64,000 bases of DNA from Treponema sp. (lineage in GTDB: Bacteria; Spirochaetota; Spirochaetia; Treponematales; Breznakiellaceae): positions 21,176 through 85,175 of the forward strand of contig WQXI01000006.1 of the NCBI GenBank assembly GCA_009784935.1. The letters run 5' to 3'. The position numbers were made by a program, and so were the translations under genes. Under the pieces are notes generated by a model. It was not told the origin of the DNA. It ran no database searches and worked only from the letters and a program-made list of their open reading frames with translations. Position 1 is the stretch's first letter. Each line of letters starts with the position of its first letter. Below are positions 26,112-33,680 of the stretch, in pieces.

Positions 26112-26186
26112 TCGGGCAACCCGGATTTGAACCGGGGACCCCAAGTCCCCCAGACTTGTACGCTAAACCAACTGCGCTATTGCCCG
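26112..26186 (-). tRNA. tRNA-Pro (anticodon GGG)
   Basis: Acceptor arms CGGGCAA (26186-26180) and TTGCCCG (26119-26113) pair fully, and the discriminator base is A. The anticodon stem CAAGT/ACTTG encloses the loop CTGGGGG, giving anticodon GGG for CCC and CCU proline codons. The T-arm GGTTCAAATCC is canonical. CCA is not encoded. It lies 66 bases upstream of nothing on its strand but just downstream of gpmI. Confidence 0.95.
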
Positions 26187-26252
26187 TCAGGAAAATCTGT
26201 TATATATATTCACAATAACAAAACAATAAGTTTATGTCAATAAAAGCTGCTC

Positions 26253-27962
26253 TTACATCTTTAACACAGACTTGTCGTAATCCGCCGGCGGAATAAAACC
26301 TAATAACTGCATTGATGTTGCGGCGATAGAGCTTATTCCCAAACCTTCGTTTAAGCAATTATCTTTTGGTTCATTGGGGTATTCGCCTTTGTGTTCCGGA
26401 TCGTAAACAATGCAGGGCACAGGATTTAAACTGTGGCTTGTTTTTGCTTTTGGAGTGCCGTCTTCTTTTAAGCTGACAGCGCCCGTTTTTTTCTCGTGCT
26501 CAAACATATCGTCGCTGTTGCCGTGGTCTGCGGTAATGAGCATTACGGCTCCCGCTTGATCAGCCGCAGTTTTTAATCTGCCGAGATGAACATCCATGCC
26601 TTCCATTGATTCGATAACTGCTTTATATACGCCTGTGTGTCCTACCATGTCGCCGTTTGGAAAATTAAGTCTTATAAAATCATATTTACCGCTGCCGATT
26701 GCTTCGATAACTTTGTCTGTAATTTCTTTGCACTTCATTAACGGTTTTTGTTCAAAGGGAATTACATCGCTTTTTATTTCGATATAGTCTTCCAGTTTTT
26801 CATCAAACTTGCCTGTACGGTTACCGTTAAAAAAGTAAGTTACATGCCCAAACTTTTGCGTTTCGGAAATCGCGAGAGTGCGCACTCCGCTTGCCGCAAG
26901 GTATTCACCCATTGTCTTATCGATAGAAGGAGGGCTTACAAGATAACGTGACGGTACATGCAAGTCGCCGTCGTATTCCATCATTCCTGCATAACAGACT
27001 TTTGGCCTGCGTTTGCGATCGAACTTATCAAAATTATCATCTTCGAAAGCGGCTGTCATTTCCAACGCGCGATCACCGCGGAAGTTAAAATATACGACAG
27101 AGTCGCCGTCTTCTATTGTACCTATGGGTTTACCGGCTTCGGCTATTACAAATTCTTTTAAATCCTGATCGATAATGCCGGGAATTTCTTTACGGTAAGT
27201 CTCAACGGCTTCGCGCGCTGATGAAAACTGGCGGGCTGTTCCCAGCACATGAGTCTGCCAGCCGCGGTCTACCATAGACCAGTCTGCGCCGTAACGATCC
27301 ATCGTGATCCACATACGCCCACCGCCCGAAGCAATCTTTGCGTCAAAGTTATTATTATTTAATTCTTTTAAGAAACTTTCGAAAGGGTCAACATATTCCA
27401 GCGCGCTTGTTTCACCTACATCGCGTCCGTCAAAAAGTATATGAATACGCACGCATTTTACGCTGTCTTTTTTTGCCTGTGCGATCATTGCTTTTAAATG
27501 ATCCATGTGGCTGTGAACATTGCCGTCAGAAAAAAGCCCAATAAAGTGTAAAACGCTCTCGCGTTTTACTTGGGAGTTTCCTTCGGAAACTCCACGATTA
27601 GTTTGCCCGCGAACAACGTTTTCTATAATTTCTTTCCATGCAGAACCTTGGAACATCGCGTTTTTTTCGATAGATTTTGAAACAAGCGCCGCGCCTTGAT
27701 TAAAAACCCGTCCGCAGCCCATTGCATTATGGCCGACTTCGCTGTTACCCATATCTTCGTCGGAAGGAAGCCCAACGGCTGTTCCGTGCGCTTTAAGTTT
27801 TGTATGAGGTGCAATACTAGTAAGCAAATTCAAATTGTCCATTTTAGAACCGGCGACAGCATCGCCTTCTTTATATTTACCGTAACCAACGCCGTCCATT
27901 ATAACTAAAACAACAGGACCTCTTCTGCCTTTCCATGCAGGGTTTTTCTTTAAAGCTTCCAT
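26253..27962 (-). CDS. gpmI: 2,3-bisphosphoglycerate-independent phosphoglycerate mutase
   Basis: Glycolytic enzyme that interconverts 3- and 2-phosphoglycerate using two manganese ions and a phosphoserine. Visible are 'VIMDGVGYG' (metal Asp), catalytic Ser74 in 'MGNSEVGHNAMG', 'FSDGNVHSHMDHL', 'HILFDGRDV', 'GRMWITMDRY', 'NFPNGDMVGHTG' and 'ITADHGNSD'. The start has AAGGAG seven bases upstream. At 569 residues it is longer than the usual ~510-550. Part of the excess is a segment at residues ~118-138 ('TNRGVSEGNSQVKRES') encoded by twin perfect hairpins, just before the conserved 'LHFIGLFSDG'. It is last in a probable minus-strand operon from 29643. Confidence 0.95.
   Translation of the reverse strand: MEALKKNPAWKGRRGPVVLVIMDGVGYGKYKEGDAVAGSKMDNLNLLTSIAPHTKLKAHGTAVGLPSDEDMGNSEVGHNAMGCGRVFNQGAALVSKSIEKNAMFQGSAWKEIIENVVRGQTNRGVSEGNSQVKRESVLHFIGLFSDGNVHSHMDHLKAMIAQAKKDSVKCVRIHILFDGRDVGETSALEYVDPFESFLKELNNNNFDAKIASGGGRMWITMDRYGADWSMVDRGWQTHVLGTARQFSSAREAVETYRKEIPGIIDQDLKEFVIAEAGKPIGTIEDGDSVVYFNFRGDRALEMTAAFEDDNFDKFDRKRRPKVCYAGMMEYDGDLHVPSRYLVSPPSIDKTMGEYLAASGVRTLAISETQKFGHVTYFFNGNRTGKFDEKLEDYIEIKSDVIPFEQKPLMKCKEITDKVIEAIGSGKYDFIRLNFPNGDMVGHTGVYKAVIESMEGMDVHLGRLKTAADQAGAVMLITADHGNSDDMFEHEKKTGAVSLKEDGTPKAKTSHSLNPVPCIVYDPEHKGEYPNEPKDNCLNEGLGISSIAATSMQLLGFIPPADYDKSVLKM
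27548..27593. repeat. Twin perfect hairpins inside gpmI
   Basis: GTAAAACGC-tctc-GCGTTTTAC (27548-27569) is followed three bases later by GGAGTTTCC-ttc-GGAAACTCC (27573-27593). Both have nine-base perfect stems. They lie within the coding frame of gpmI, at a place where the family normally has a short loop. Confidence 0.9.
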
Positions 27963-27980
27963 TCGTTTCTCCTTAATTGC

Positions 27981-28568
27981 TTATAAATACATTCTCCAGC
28001 CAAATTGTAAGACAATACCGCTGGTAATAAAGTTTGAAGATAATGTTTGAGCCAGATAGCCGGCTTCAAAATAAACAGAACCGTATTCAAAATCGCCGAA
28101 TTCAAAACCTCCGCCGAAGCCGAAAGAAAAAGTTAAAGTATCTCCAGAAAATCCTTTTTGAGAATTGCCGTAGAAACCTATCCCGCCTTCGAGGTAGATA
28201 TATGTTGAATAAAAATCTTCATCATCGCGTCCAAAAACCAGTTTTTCTGAGATTGTAATAACAGTGCTGTCCAAACCGTCTATATTAAGACCTCCGGCTC
28301 GTAACATTATTCTATTGTCTACATAGATCATTCTTTGGAGTAAAGGGAAACTAAATTCAAAATGCCCGCCGTTAAGATCAGAGTTAGTTACACGGGTGTA
28401 ACCTGCGCTAATACCGATAGCTCTTCTATCATCATTAAAACTAGTATTACGAGTATTGCTGTTATGCGTATTGTCATCATTCTTGTCATTGCTTGTTCTT
28501 TCTGCAAACAAATTTGCGCTGACAATTAATAAAATCGAAAATATAAAAATAGTTTTTAGGAATTTCAT
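27981..28568 (-). CDS. Small outer-membrane beta-barrel protein
   Basis: 195 residues. Start at 28568 with AAGGAG spaced six bases and a signal peptide of basic 'MKFLK', core 'TIFIFSILLIVSANLF' and cut after FA. The mature part begins with an Asn/Asp-rich stretch ('SNDKNDDNTHNSNTRN'), then alternating strands rich in Gly and aromatics ('FGFGGGFEFGDFEYGSVYFE'). It ends in 'IVLQFGWRMYL', a barrel-type terminal strand with Leu rather than Phe. An 8-10 strand barrel would fit. The family is not recognised. It sits between the radical SAM gene and gpmI on the same strand. Confidence 0.72.
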   Translation of the reverse strand: MKFLKTIFIFSILLIVSANLFAERTSNDKNDDNTHNSNTRNTSFNDDRRAIGISAGYTRVTNSDLNGGHFEFSFPLLQRMIYVDNRIMLRAGGLNIDGLDSTVITISEKLVFGRDDEDFYSTYIYLEGGIGFYGNSQKGFSGDTLTFSFGFGGGFEFGDFEYGSVYFEAGYLAQTLSSNFITSGIVLQFGWRMYL

Positions 28569-28611
28569 TGTTTTCTCCTTAGAAAGTAATTGTAGCAATA
28601 AGGAGAGAAAA

Positions 28612-29430
28612 TTACAAGTATACTTCTACCGGCGTTGTTATGCTTTTTTTTGCGAATATATTACGAAGAGAATCTGCCCGCTGTTCAAGATATTCGGCGG
28701 GGAGCTCTGACGCTAACGGGTCTTCCGGAGCGGCGCGCGCTTTGCCGTAAATCTGCACTTTGCGGATGGTGGCTGCGGCTAATCCGCAGACTAGTTCTTC
28801 CCATGCTTTTTTTTCTTTTTCCGGCGGCGGCTCGTTATTAATTGCGCATAGCATTGTTTGTATTGTAACAGTCGTGCAGGAAACAAAGCTTTTTATTTTT
28901 TCTATTAATTTATCATGAGGTATTTGACACCGGTTAATTTTTTTGTACCAGTCAGAAGTACCCGCATCCAGCTTGAGCCAAATGTTAAGTAAAGGATTTG
29001 CAGCAAATTCATTCAATAATGAATATATATGCGGATGTAAAAGTCCTGTGCCGTTTGTAATTACAACAAGCTGAGATGACGGAGCTGATTTTTTACGTAT
29101 ATCTTCTGCAAGGTTTAATGCGCCGCTAAAAGCAGGGGAGAGTGTCGGCTCTCCATTGCCGGAAAAACAAATATCCATAATAGGGATATCCTGCTTTTGC
29201 GCATTTAAAATACAGGATTGCAAATCATCTTCCATTTGTTCTAATAAAAACTCTGTATTACTTTGAAAGGGAAACACTTCGCAGTAAGGGCAGTCAAATT
29301 GGCAGGCTTTTTTTTCCGGAAAAAGATTAATCCCAATAGAAAGCCCTTTGCTGCGTCGTGAATAAACCGGATATACAATTATGCCTTTCTCCCTCTCGCG
29401 GTGATTGGCAACAGGAGTAATATTCAACAC
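28612..29430 (-). CDS. Radical SAM protein
   Basis: S-adenosylmethionine radical enzyme of about 272 residues. The cluster motif is C-x3-C-x2-C in 'ACQFDCPYCEVF', preceded by 'SKGLSIGINLFPEKKA'. Later come 'DICFSGNGEPTLSP' (SAM-binding G-G-E-P-like) and 'LVVITNGTG'. It resembles the COG0731-type Fe-S oxidoreductases that group with wyosine-synthesis enzymes, but the substrate cannot be read and I assign no pathway. It starts with a GTG placed directly after the stop of the upstream 70-residue membrane protein, with no separate Shine-Dalgarno; translational coupling is likely. Confidence 0.85.
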   Translation of the reverse strand: MLNITPVANHREREKGIIVYPVYSRRSKGLSIGINLFPEKKACQFDCPYCEVFPFQSNTEFLLEQMEDDLQSCILNAQKQDIPIMDICFSGNGEPTLSPAFSGALNLAEDIRKKSAPSSQLVVITNGTGLLHPHIYSLLNEFAANPLLNIWLKLDAGTSDWYKKINRCQIPHDKLIEKIKSFVSCTTVTIQTMLCAINNEPPPEKEKKAWEELVCGLAAATIRKVQIYGKARAAPEDPLASELPAEYLEQRADSLRNIFAKKSITTPVEVYL

Positions 29431-29643
29431 TTAAGCAAGGAATGTGATGTCTTTGTTTATCAGCATTGTAATAATATCAATTATCCAGCCGATTCCGAAA
29501 AGTCCGCCAGAAAATATCCAGATAAGTCCGATAATTATCCTGCCTCTAAGAATACGGTTGATTCCCTGAACAATCGGATCAAAAAAGATTGTCAGAATAA
29601 GGTTGATAAACCATCCAAGTTTATCGATTATTGTCTTTGCCAT
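29431..29643 (-). CDS. Small two-helix membrane protein (TM2-like)
   Basis: 70 residues with two or three hydrophobic helices: 'LGWFINLILTIFF', 'IIIGLIWIFSGGLFGIGWII'. The short polar turn and the Gly-rich second helix are like small TM2-domain proteins. The function is unknown. AAAAGGAG lies just before the ATG. Its TAA is followed immediately by the GTG of the radical SAM gene. Its promoter faces away from the Sua5 gene. Confidence 0.72.
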   Translation of the reverse strand: MAKTIIDKLGWFINLILTIFFDPIVQGINRILRGRIIIGLIWIFSGGLFGIGWIIDIITMLINKDITFLA

Positions 29644-29670
29644 AGAAACTCCTTTTAATTTAATTTAGTG

Positions 29671-29699
29671 ATTGTATACGATATTTTGTAAATTTTCAA
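29671..29699 (-). promoter_or_regulatory. Promoter of the minus-strand membrane protein-radical SAM-gpmI unit
   Basis: Minus strand: TTGAAA (29699-29694), 17-base spacer, TACAAT (29676-29671). The ATG at 29643 is 27 bases further on and has a good AAGGAG, so this transcript keeps a normal leader, unlike several others here. Confidence 0.7.
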
Positions 29700-29748
29700 G
29701 ATAAGTTGTTTCCATATTTATGATTTTTATGTTATTTTAAATATATAA

Positions 29749-30783
29749 ATGAAATTTCTTGCTGTAACAAATGAATCCCTCGAACAGGGTGCAAAGATTC
29801 TCAAAAGCGGAGGGCTTGTTGCGTTTCCTACGGAGACAGTTTACGGGCTTGGCGCTGATGCGTTTAATGCACAGGCTCTCGCAAAAGTTTTTCAGGTTAA
29901 AAACCGTCCGTCATTTGACCCTCTGATAATTCATATTGCCCAAATTGAAACTTTGGAGAAGGTTTCGGATTTATCATTACTGGATGAAGAAACACGAAAA
30001 AAACTTTTTATTCTTACAGAAAATCTTTGGCCGGGACCGCTTTCGATCATTCTGCCTAAACATAAAAATATACCCGGCATTGCAACTGCAGGTTTGCAGA
30101 CTGCCGCCATTCGCTTTCCGGATAACGAAGCTGCGCAGAAGTTAATCTCGCTTTCTACAGGAGCGGTTGCAGCCCCGAGCGCTAACCTGTTCGGCGGTCT
30201 TAGTCCTACAAGAGCAGAGCATGTTAAAAACGGGCTTGGAGAAAAGGTCGACATGATCCTTGACGGAGGGTCTTCGCGGATTGGGCTTGAATCTACTGTG
30301 CTTGATATTACAGGCGATTGTTTTAAAATACTGCGGCTGGGCGGAACGCCGAAAGAAGCGATAGAAAGATTAATAGGTAATGTTGAAGTTGTTTCTCCTG
30401 CCGGCGAATCTTCTGCCGAAGATAACAGCGCGCTTGCTTCCCCAGGTCTGTTAAAAAGTCATTATGCTCCGCGAACGCCTCTTTATGTATTAAAACGGGA
30501 AGAAATTATTAATAAGACTTATGAACAAAACAGCGTATTTTTATTTTATAACAATTCTGCAAGAGACGAATGGATAAAAGCAAAAAAAATAAACGAAACC
30601 GCTATTATCAGAGTCCTGTCCGAAGCCGGCAACTCGTTGGAAGCCGCTTCCCGCTTTTTTGAAACCCTTCATGAGCTTGATAACCTTAATGTTTCTCAAA
30701 TATACGCCCAGTTGGCTCCCAACGAAGGACTTGGAGATGCAATAAACGACAGGTTAAAACGCGGCTCTGCTAAAAATAAATAA
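29749..30783 (+). CDS. L-threonylcarbamoyladenylate synthase, Sua5 type
   Basis: Makes threonylcarbamoyl-AMP from threonine, bicarbonate and ATP, the first step of t6A37 modification in ANN-decoding tRNAs. The YrdC domain (~10-195) shows 'GGLVAFPTETVYGLGADAF', 'KNRPSFDPLIIHI', 'LWPGPLSIIL', 'AIRFPDNEAA' and 'APSANLFGGLSPT'. A linker with 'SPGLLKSHYAPRTPLY' leads to the C-terminal Sua5 domain, which distinguishes it from short TsaC. 344 residues is typical. A TATTTT at 29733-29738 with TTTCCA upstream puts the transcription start within a few bases of the ATG. A second YrdC protein, YciO-like, is at 39856. Confidence 0.93.
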   Translation: MKFLAVTNESLEQGAKILKSGGLVAFPTETVYGLGADAFNAQALAKVFQVKNRPSFDPLIIHIAQIETLEKVSDLSLLDEETRKKLFILTENLWPGPLSIILPKHKNIPGIATAGLQTAAIRFPDNEAAQKLISLSTGAVAAPSANLFGGLSPTRAEHVKNGLGEKVDMILDGGSSRIGLESTVLDITGDCFKILRLGGTPKEAIERLIGNVEVVSPAGESSAEDNSALASPGLLKSHYAPRTPLYVLKREEIINKTYEQNSVFLFYNNSARDEWIKAKKINETAIIRVLSEAGNSLEAASRFFETLHELDNLNVSQIYAQLAPNEGLGDAINDRLKRGSAKNK

Positions 30784-30799
30784 TTATTTTTATTCTCTA

Positions 30800-30828
30800 T
30801 TGACAAATTAATTTTCTTGCGCTATATT
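30800..30828 (+). promoter_or_regulatory. Promoter of the PadR-flavoprotein operon
   Basis: TTGACA (30800-30805), 17-base spacer, TATATT (30823-30828). Transcription would start near 30835, so the palindrome at 30838-30860 lies at about +4 to +26, a blocking position for a repressor. Confidence 0.85.
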
Positions 30829-30837
30829 TATGATACC

Positions 30838-30860
30838 AATGCATAGGTAACCTATGCATT
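30838..30860. promoter_or_regulatory. Perfect inverted repeat, probable PadR operator
   Basis: Two 11-base arms, AATGCATAGGT and ACCTATGCATT, are perfect inverse copies around one central A. The site follows directly after the -10 of the operon whose first gene encodes a PadR regulator. Autorepression is the usual PadR arrangement; the ligand is unknown. Confidence 0.8.
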
Positions 30861-30877
30861 GTCAAAGGAGGCTTATT

Positions 30878-31213
30878 ATAGACTTTCAAATGATTAAGGG
30901 AAGCGTTTCGATGATGCTGCTTGGGCTGTTGGGCACATCCGATATGTACGGGTATCAGATGATTCAGGAGATTACAAAACGCTCAAAGGGAACTTTTGAG
31001 TTTAAAGAAGGCAGTTTGTACCCTGTTTTACATGAACTCGAAAAAAAACAGCTGATAGAATCCTATTGGGAAAATACTGCGCTTAAGCGTAAACGAAAGT
31101 ACTATCACATAACCAAAAAAGGCCGTGTTAAGTTTACAGAAAAACTAAAAGACTGGCAGAGTGTCATGCGATCCGTAGGTTATGTAGTAAAAAGTTTAAA
31201 ATTGGAGGAATAA
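30878..31213 (+). CDS. PadR-family transcriptional regulator
   Basis: Winged-helix repressor of about 111 residues. 'MIKGSVSMMLLGLLGTSDMY' then 'GYQMIQEITKRSKGTFEFKE', 'GSLYPVLHELEKKQLIESYW' and 'RKRKYYHITKKGRVKF' are the family's full DNA-binding domain. The start is odd. A strong AAAGGAGG (30864-30871) is followed six bases later by ATA-GAC-TTT-CAA, matching the usual M-D-F-Q opening if ATA initiates. The first downstream ATG (30890) is 18 bases from the Shine-Dalgarno, and the upstream in-frame ATG (30854) lies inside the operator and before the Shine-Dalgarno. It heads an operon with a HAAS-type membrane protein and two flavoproteins. Confidence 0.85.
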   Translation: MDFQMIKGSVSMMLLGLLGTSDMYGYQMIQEITKRSKGTFEFKEGSLYPVLHELEKKQLIESYWENTALKRKRKYYHITKKGRVKFTEKLKDWQSVMRSVGYVVKSLKLEE

Positions 31214-31215
31214 AA

Positions 31216-31854
31216 ATGAAGAATAAAATAACAGAATATTTGGATATTGTTTGTGATCAAATTAAATCAAACCAAACAAGGCTTTCTGCAAGAGCAGAAT
31301 TAATGAGTCATATTCAATCTGTAATTTTCGAATTAAAACAAACAGGCTTAAACGATGAAGAAGCAGAAAAAAAATCATTGGAACGAATGGGCAATCCAAA
31401 CGATATAGGAAAGCAAATTTCTTCTTACAATACGGTGTGGCAAAATGTAATTACTGCTGCAGCAGGGTTCATACTTCTTGCAGGCGTACTATTGTTTAAC
31501 ATGTATGAGTTTAGCTCATTTTTCCTATTTAATTTTAAAGCGTTTGCATTTGTTGTGTTATTAACAATTGCTTTTGTTTTAATCGGCGGGTTATCAAGAC
31601 TGACACGTTTATCAGCGCTTACGAGGGGACGTACTGCGGCATTGTATGCCGGCGCAATAGGTATGATAAAAGGAGCTATAACTACTATGGGATACTTAGG
31701 AGACCCGGAAAAATTCGGGATAGGACTCGGTTTTTGCATTACATGTATTCTTTATGGTCTAATTGTAAGCGCTGTTTTAACAAGTATAGCTCATCTAATG
31801 CGTCCTTTAGAAAGCAAAGAAATACGCAGAATCCTTGGATGGGATGATATATGA
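31216..31854 (+). CDS. HAAS/DUF1700-type membrane protein
   Basis: 212 residues. The N-terminal ~75 residues form a helical domain ('TEYLDIVCDQIKSNQTRLSA', 'LKQTGLNDEEAEKKSLERMG', 'DIGKQIS') typical of the cytoplasmic domain in proteins paired with PadR regulators. Four or five membrane helices follow. Such pairs are common in Firmicutes, where the protein is thought to act with or under PadR; the mechanism is not settled. GGAGGA lies seven bases before the ATG, two bases after the PadR stop. Its stop overlaps the next start as ATGA. Confidence 0.8.
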   Translation: MKNKITEYLDIVCDQIKSNQTRLSARAELMSHIQSVIFELKQTGLNDEEAEKKSLERMGNPNDIGKQISSYNTVWQNVITAAAGFILLAGVLLFNMYEFSSFFLFNFKAFAFVVLLTIAFVLIGGLSRLTRLSALTRGRTAALYAGAIGMIKGAITTMGYLGDPEKFGIGLGFCITCILYGLIVSAVLTSIAHLMRPLESKEIRRILGWDDI

Positions 31855-32546
31855 GAATTGTTATTATTAACGGCAGCCCCAGAAAAAACGGCGCTTGCGG
31901 TAAAATATTAAAATACTTAAATGATTATCTGGAAAAAGATAATCCGGAAACTAAAATCAACTTAATCAATTTGATTGATTTTAATATTAAGTATTGCACA
32001 GGCTGCCAAAATTGTTACAAAACAGGTAAATGCGTAATAATAGATGATAATGTAGAAAATATTCACGATTTAATTAAATCTGCTGACGGTATTATCCTAA
32101 GCAGTCCTGTTTATGCAAGCAATGTTTCCGGGCTTTTAAAATCGTTCCATGACAGGGTTCACATGACAATGGAGCAATTATTGTACCGTAAGCCCTGCGT
32201 TGCTATTGTTACTTACGAAAACTTAATGGGGCATAAAACAACAAATATATTAAAAGAAATGGTCAGAAATGCAGGCGGGTATACGGTATCCTCGTTAACA
32301 ATAAAAAACACTTTTAACAATGACCCTTTAATAAGTAAAAACAGGGCAAAAATAGAAAGAGCTGGCAGTAACCTTGTAAGAAAAATAGTAAGAAACAAGC
32401 CGCCTTTGTTTTCTTTATTGTATTCAATCATTGCTATTAATTTCTTTCTAAAACCATTTGTATTCAAAAATAAAGAGAATTATAAAGGTATAATCGACAG
32501 CTGGGTAGAGAAAAAACTGATAAAGTGTGATATAGTTAAGGAATGA
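31851..32546 (+). CDS. NAD(P)H-dependent FMN reductase / iron-sulfur flavoprotein-like
   Basis: Flavodoxin-fold protein of 231 residues. The FMN phosphate loop is 'INGSPRKNGACGKIL', and 'GIILSSPVYASNVSGLLKSF' is the second flavin-binding segment. Cysteines in C-x2-C-x5-C ('CTGCQNCYKTGKC') resemble the cluster or disulfide motif of iron-sulfur flavoproteins. The C-terminal ~60 residues are hydrophobic and basic ('LFSLLYSIIAINFFLKPFVF') and may bind the membrane. Overlaps both neighbours by ATGA. Probably part of a redox or detoxification response controlled by the PadR protein; the substrate is unknown. Confidence 0.85.
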   Translation: MRIVIINGSPRKNGACGKILKYLNDYLEKDNPETKINLINLIDFNIKYCTGCQNCYKTGKCVIIDDNVENIHDLIKSADGIILSSPVYASNVSGLLKSFHDRVHMTMEQLLYRKPCVAIVTYENLMGHKTTNILKEMVRNAGGYTVSSLTIKNTFNNDPLISKNRAKIERAGSNLVRKIVRNKPPLFSLLYSIIAINFFLKPFVFKNKENYKGIIDSWVEKKLIKCDIVKE

Positions 32547-33007
32547 AAACAATTATTTTATACGCGACCAAGTACGGAGCTGCAGAAGAAACCGCGGGGC
32601 GTATTGCAGAAAAAATTAACGGCGCTGCTGCATTTAATCTAAAAAAGGGCAGCATTCCTTCGCTTGCGGATTTTGAATGTGTTATAGTCGGAAGCGGCGT
32701 TTATGCAGGTAATATCCTCAAAGAGGCAAAGACGTTTTTGGCGCAGAACGAAAAAATCTTATCAGAAAAAAAACTTGGACTTTTTTTATGCGGCATGGGT
32801 ACAGAAGGTGAAACTTACTTTAATAGCAATTTTCCCGCAAGCTTGCTGGAATCAGCAAAGGCAAAAAGTTTATTGGGCGGAATCTTTGATCCTAAAAAAG
32901 CAAATGCATTTGAACGTTTTATAATTAAAATTGTCACTAAGAGTTCTGCTTATATTAATACGATTAGTGAAAGAAGAATAGAACAATTTGCCAAGGCAAT
33001 GCAGTAA
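32543..33007 (+). CDS. Flavodoxin-domain protein (HemG/flavodoxin_5-like)
   Basis: 154 residues of flavodoxin fold, starting 'MKTIILYATKYGAAEETAGR' with the phosphate-binding T-K-Y-G loop typical of menaquinone-dependent protoporphyrinogen oxidase-like flavodoxins. 'VIVGSGVYAGNILKEAKTFL' and 'LGLFLCGMGTEGE' are further family blocks. No heme genes are near, so I do not call it HemG. Its ATG overlaps the stop of the preceding flavoprotein, making a four-gene PadR-controlled unit. Convergent with rnhB. Confidence 0.82.
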   Translation: MKTIILYATKYGAAEETAGRIAEKINGAAAFNLKKGSIPSLADFECVIVGSGVYAGNILKEAKTFLAQNEKILSEKKLGLFLCGMGTEGETYFNSNFPASLLESAKAKSLLGGIFDPKKANAFERFIIKIVTKSSAYINTISERRIEQFAKAMQ

Positions 33008-33024
33008 AAATTTTGATATGCTGG

Positions 33025-33045
33025 ACCCTGAGCCTGTCGAAGGGT
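33025..33045. repeat. Short palindrome between convergent genes
   Basis: ACCCT and AGGGT flank GAGCCTGTCGA; the whole reads as CCTGAGCCTGTCGAAGG with flanking bases. Units of this type are seen scattered in many environmental bacterial genomes. It lies between the flavodoxin and rnhB stops and could stop transcription in both directions. Confidence 0.6.
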
Positions 33046-33056
33046 GCAAGGTTACT

Positions 33057-33680
33057 TTATTTTACTTTGAATGTTAACCGTTGTATTGGAGAGGGACCAT
33101 ACTTTAGAACAGCTTCGCGGTGCGCTTTTGTCGGGTAGCCCTTGTGTGTTTCATATCCATACTGCGGATAGAGTTTTGCCATTTCGTTCATATATGTATC
33201 CCGTTCTGTTTTTGCAAGAATAGAAGCCGCCATAACTTCTGGGATTTTTGCGTCAGCTTTTACAATTGCTTTACAGGGCATGTTTATTTTTGGCGTATAA
33301 AGACCGTCAACAATTGCTGTTATATTTACACCTAACGGAAGAAGCCGCCTTTCGCTTGCTTTATTTATCATTTCGTCAAATGCCCGCTTCATTGCCAAAA
33401 GGCTTGCCTGCAAAATATTAATGCTGTCTATTTCTGTGTGCGATGCCCAGCCAAGACCCCAAGCAAGCGCTTCTGCGCAGATAATGTGCTGCAATTCATC
33501 TCGCTTTACAGGAGTCAGTTTTTTAGAATCATTTAATAAATGACGCTTAAACTTGCCGCCTAGTACAACTGCTGCCGCGCAAACGGGTCCTGCAAGCGGA
33601 CCTCTTCCTGCTTCGTCAATTCCGCAGATTAGAGAGACATCTTTTGTTTCTCTAATAAAATCCCGGCTAAGAGTTATCAT
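33057..33680 (-). CDS. rnhB: Ribonuclease HII
   Basis: Cleaves the RNA strand of RNA/DNA hybrids and removes single ribonucleotides from DNA. Active-site blocks: 'GIDEAGRGPLAGPV' (first Asp and Glu), 'LNDSKKLTPVKRDEL', 'VDGLYTPKI' and 'AKVKADAKIPEVMAASILAK' read here as 'KADAKIPEVMAASILAK'. 'YGYETHKGYPTKAHREAV' closes the family. 207 residues, normal. The start overlaps the end of the phosphoribosyltransferase gene by 14 bases. A second enzyme for the same substrate, RNase HI, is at 49393. Confidence 0.95.
   Translation of the reverse strand: MITLSRDFIRETKDVSLICGIDEAGRGPLAGPVCAAAVVLGGKFKRHLLNDSKKLTPVKRDELQHIICAEALAWGLGWASHTEIDSINILQASLLAMKRAFDEMINKASERRLLPLGVNITAIVDGLYTPKINMPCKAIVKADAKIPEVMAASILAKTERDTYMNEMAKLYPQYGYETHKGYPTKAHREAVLKYGPSPIQRLTFKVK

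Noticed and set aside
22416..29430. AMMECR1 gene plus radical SAM gene as an AmmeMemoRadiSam system
   Set aside because: They are 6 kb apart, with no Memo gene, and the radical SAM protein has a different (COG0731-like) look.
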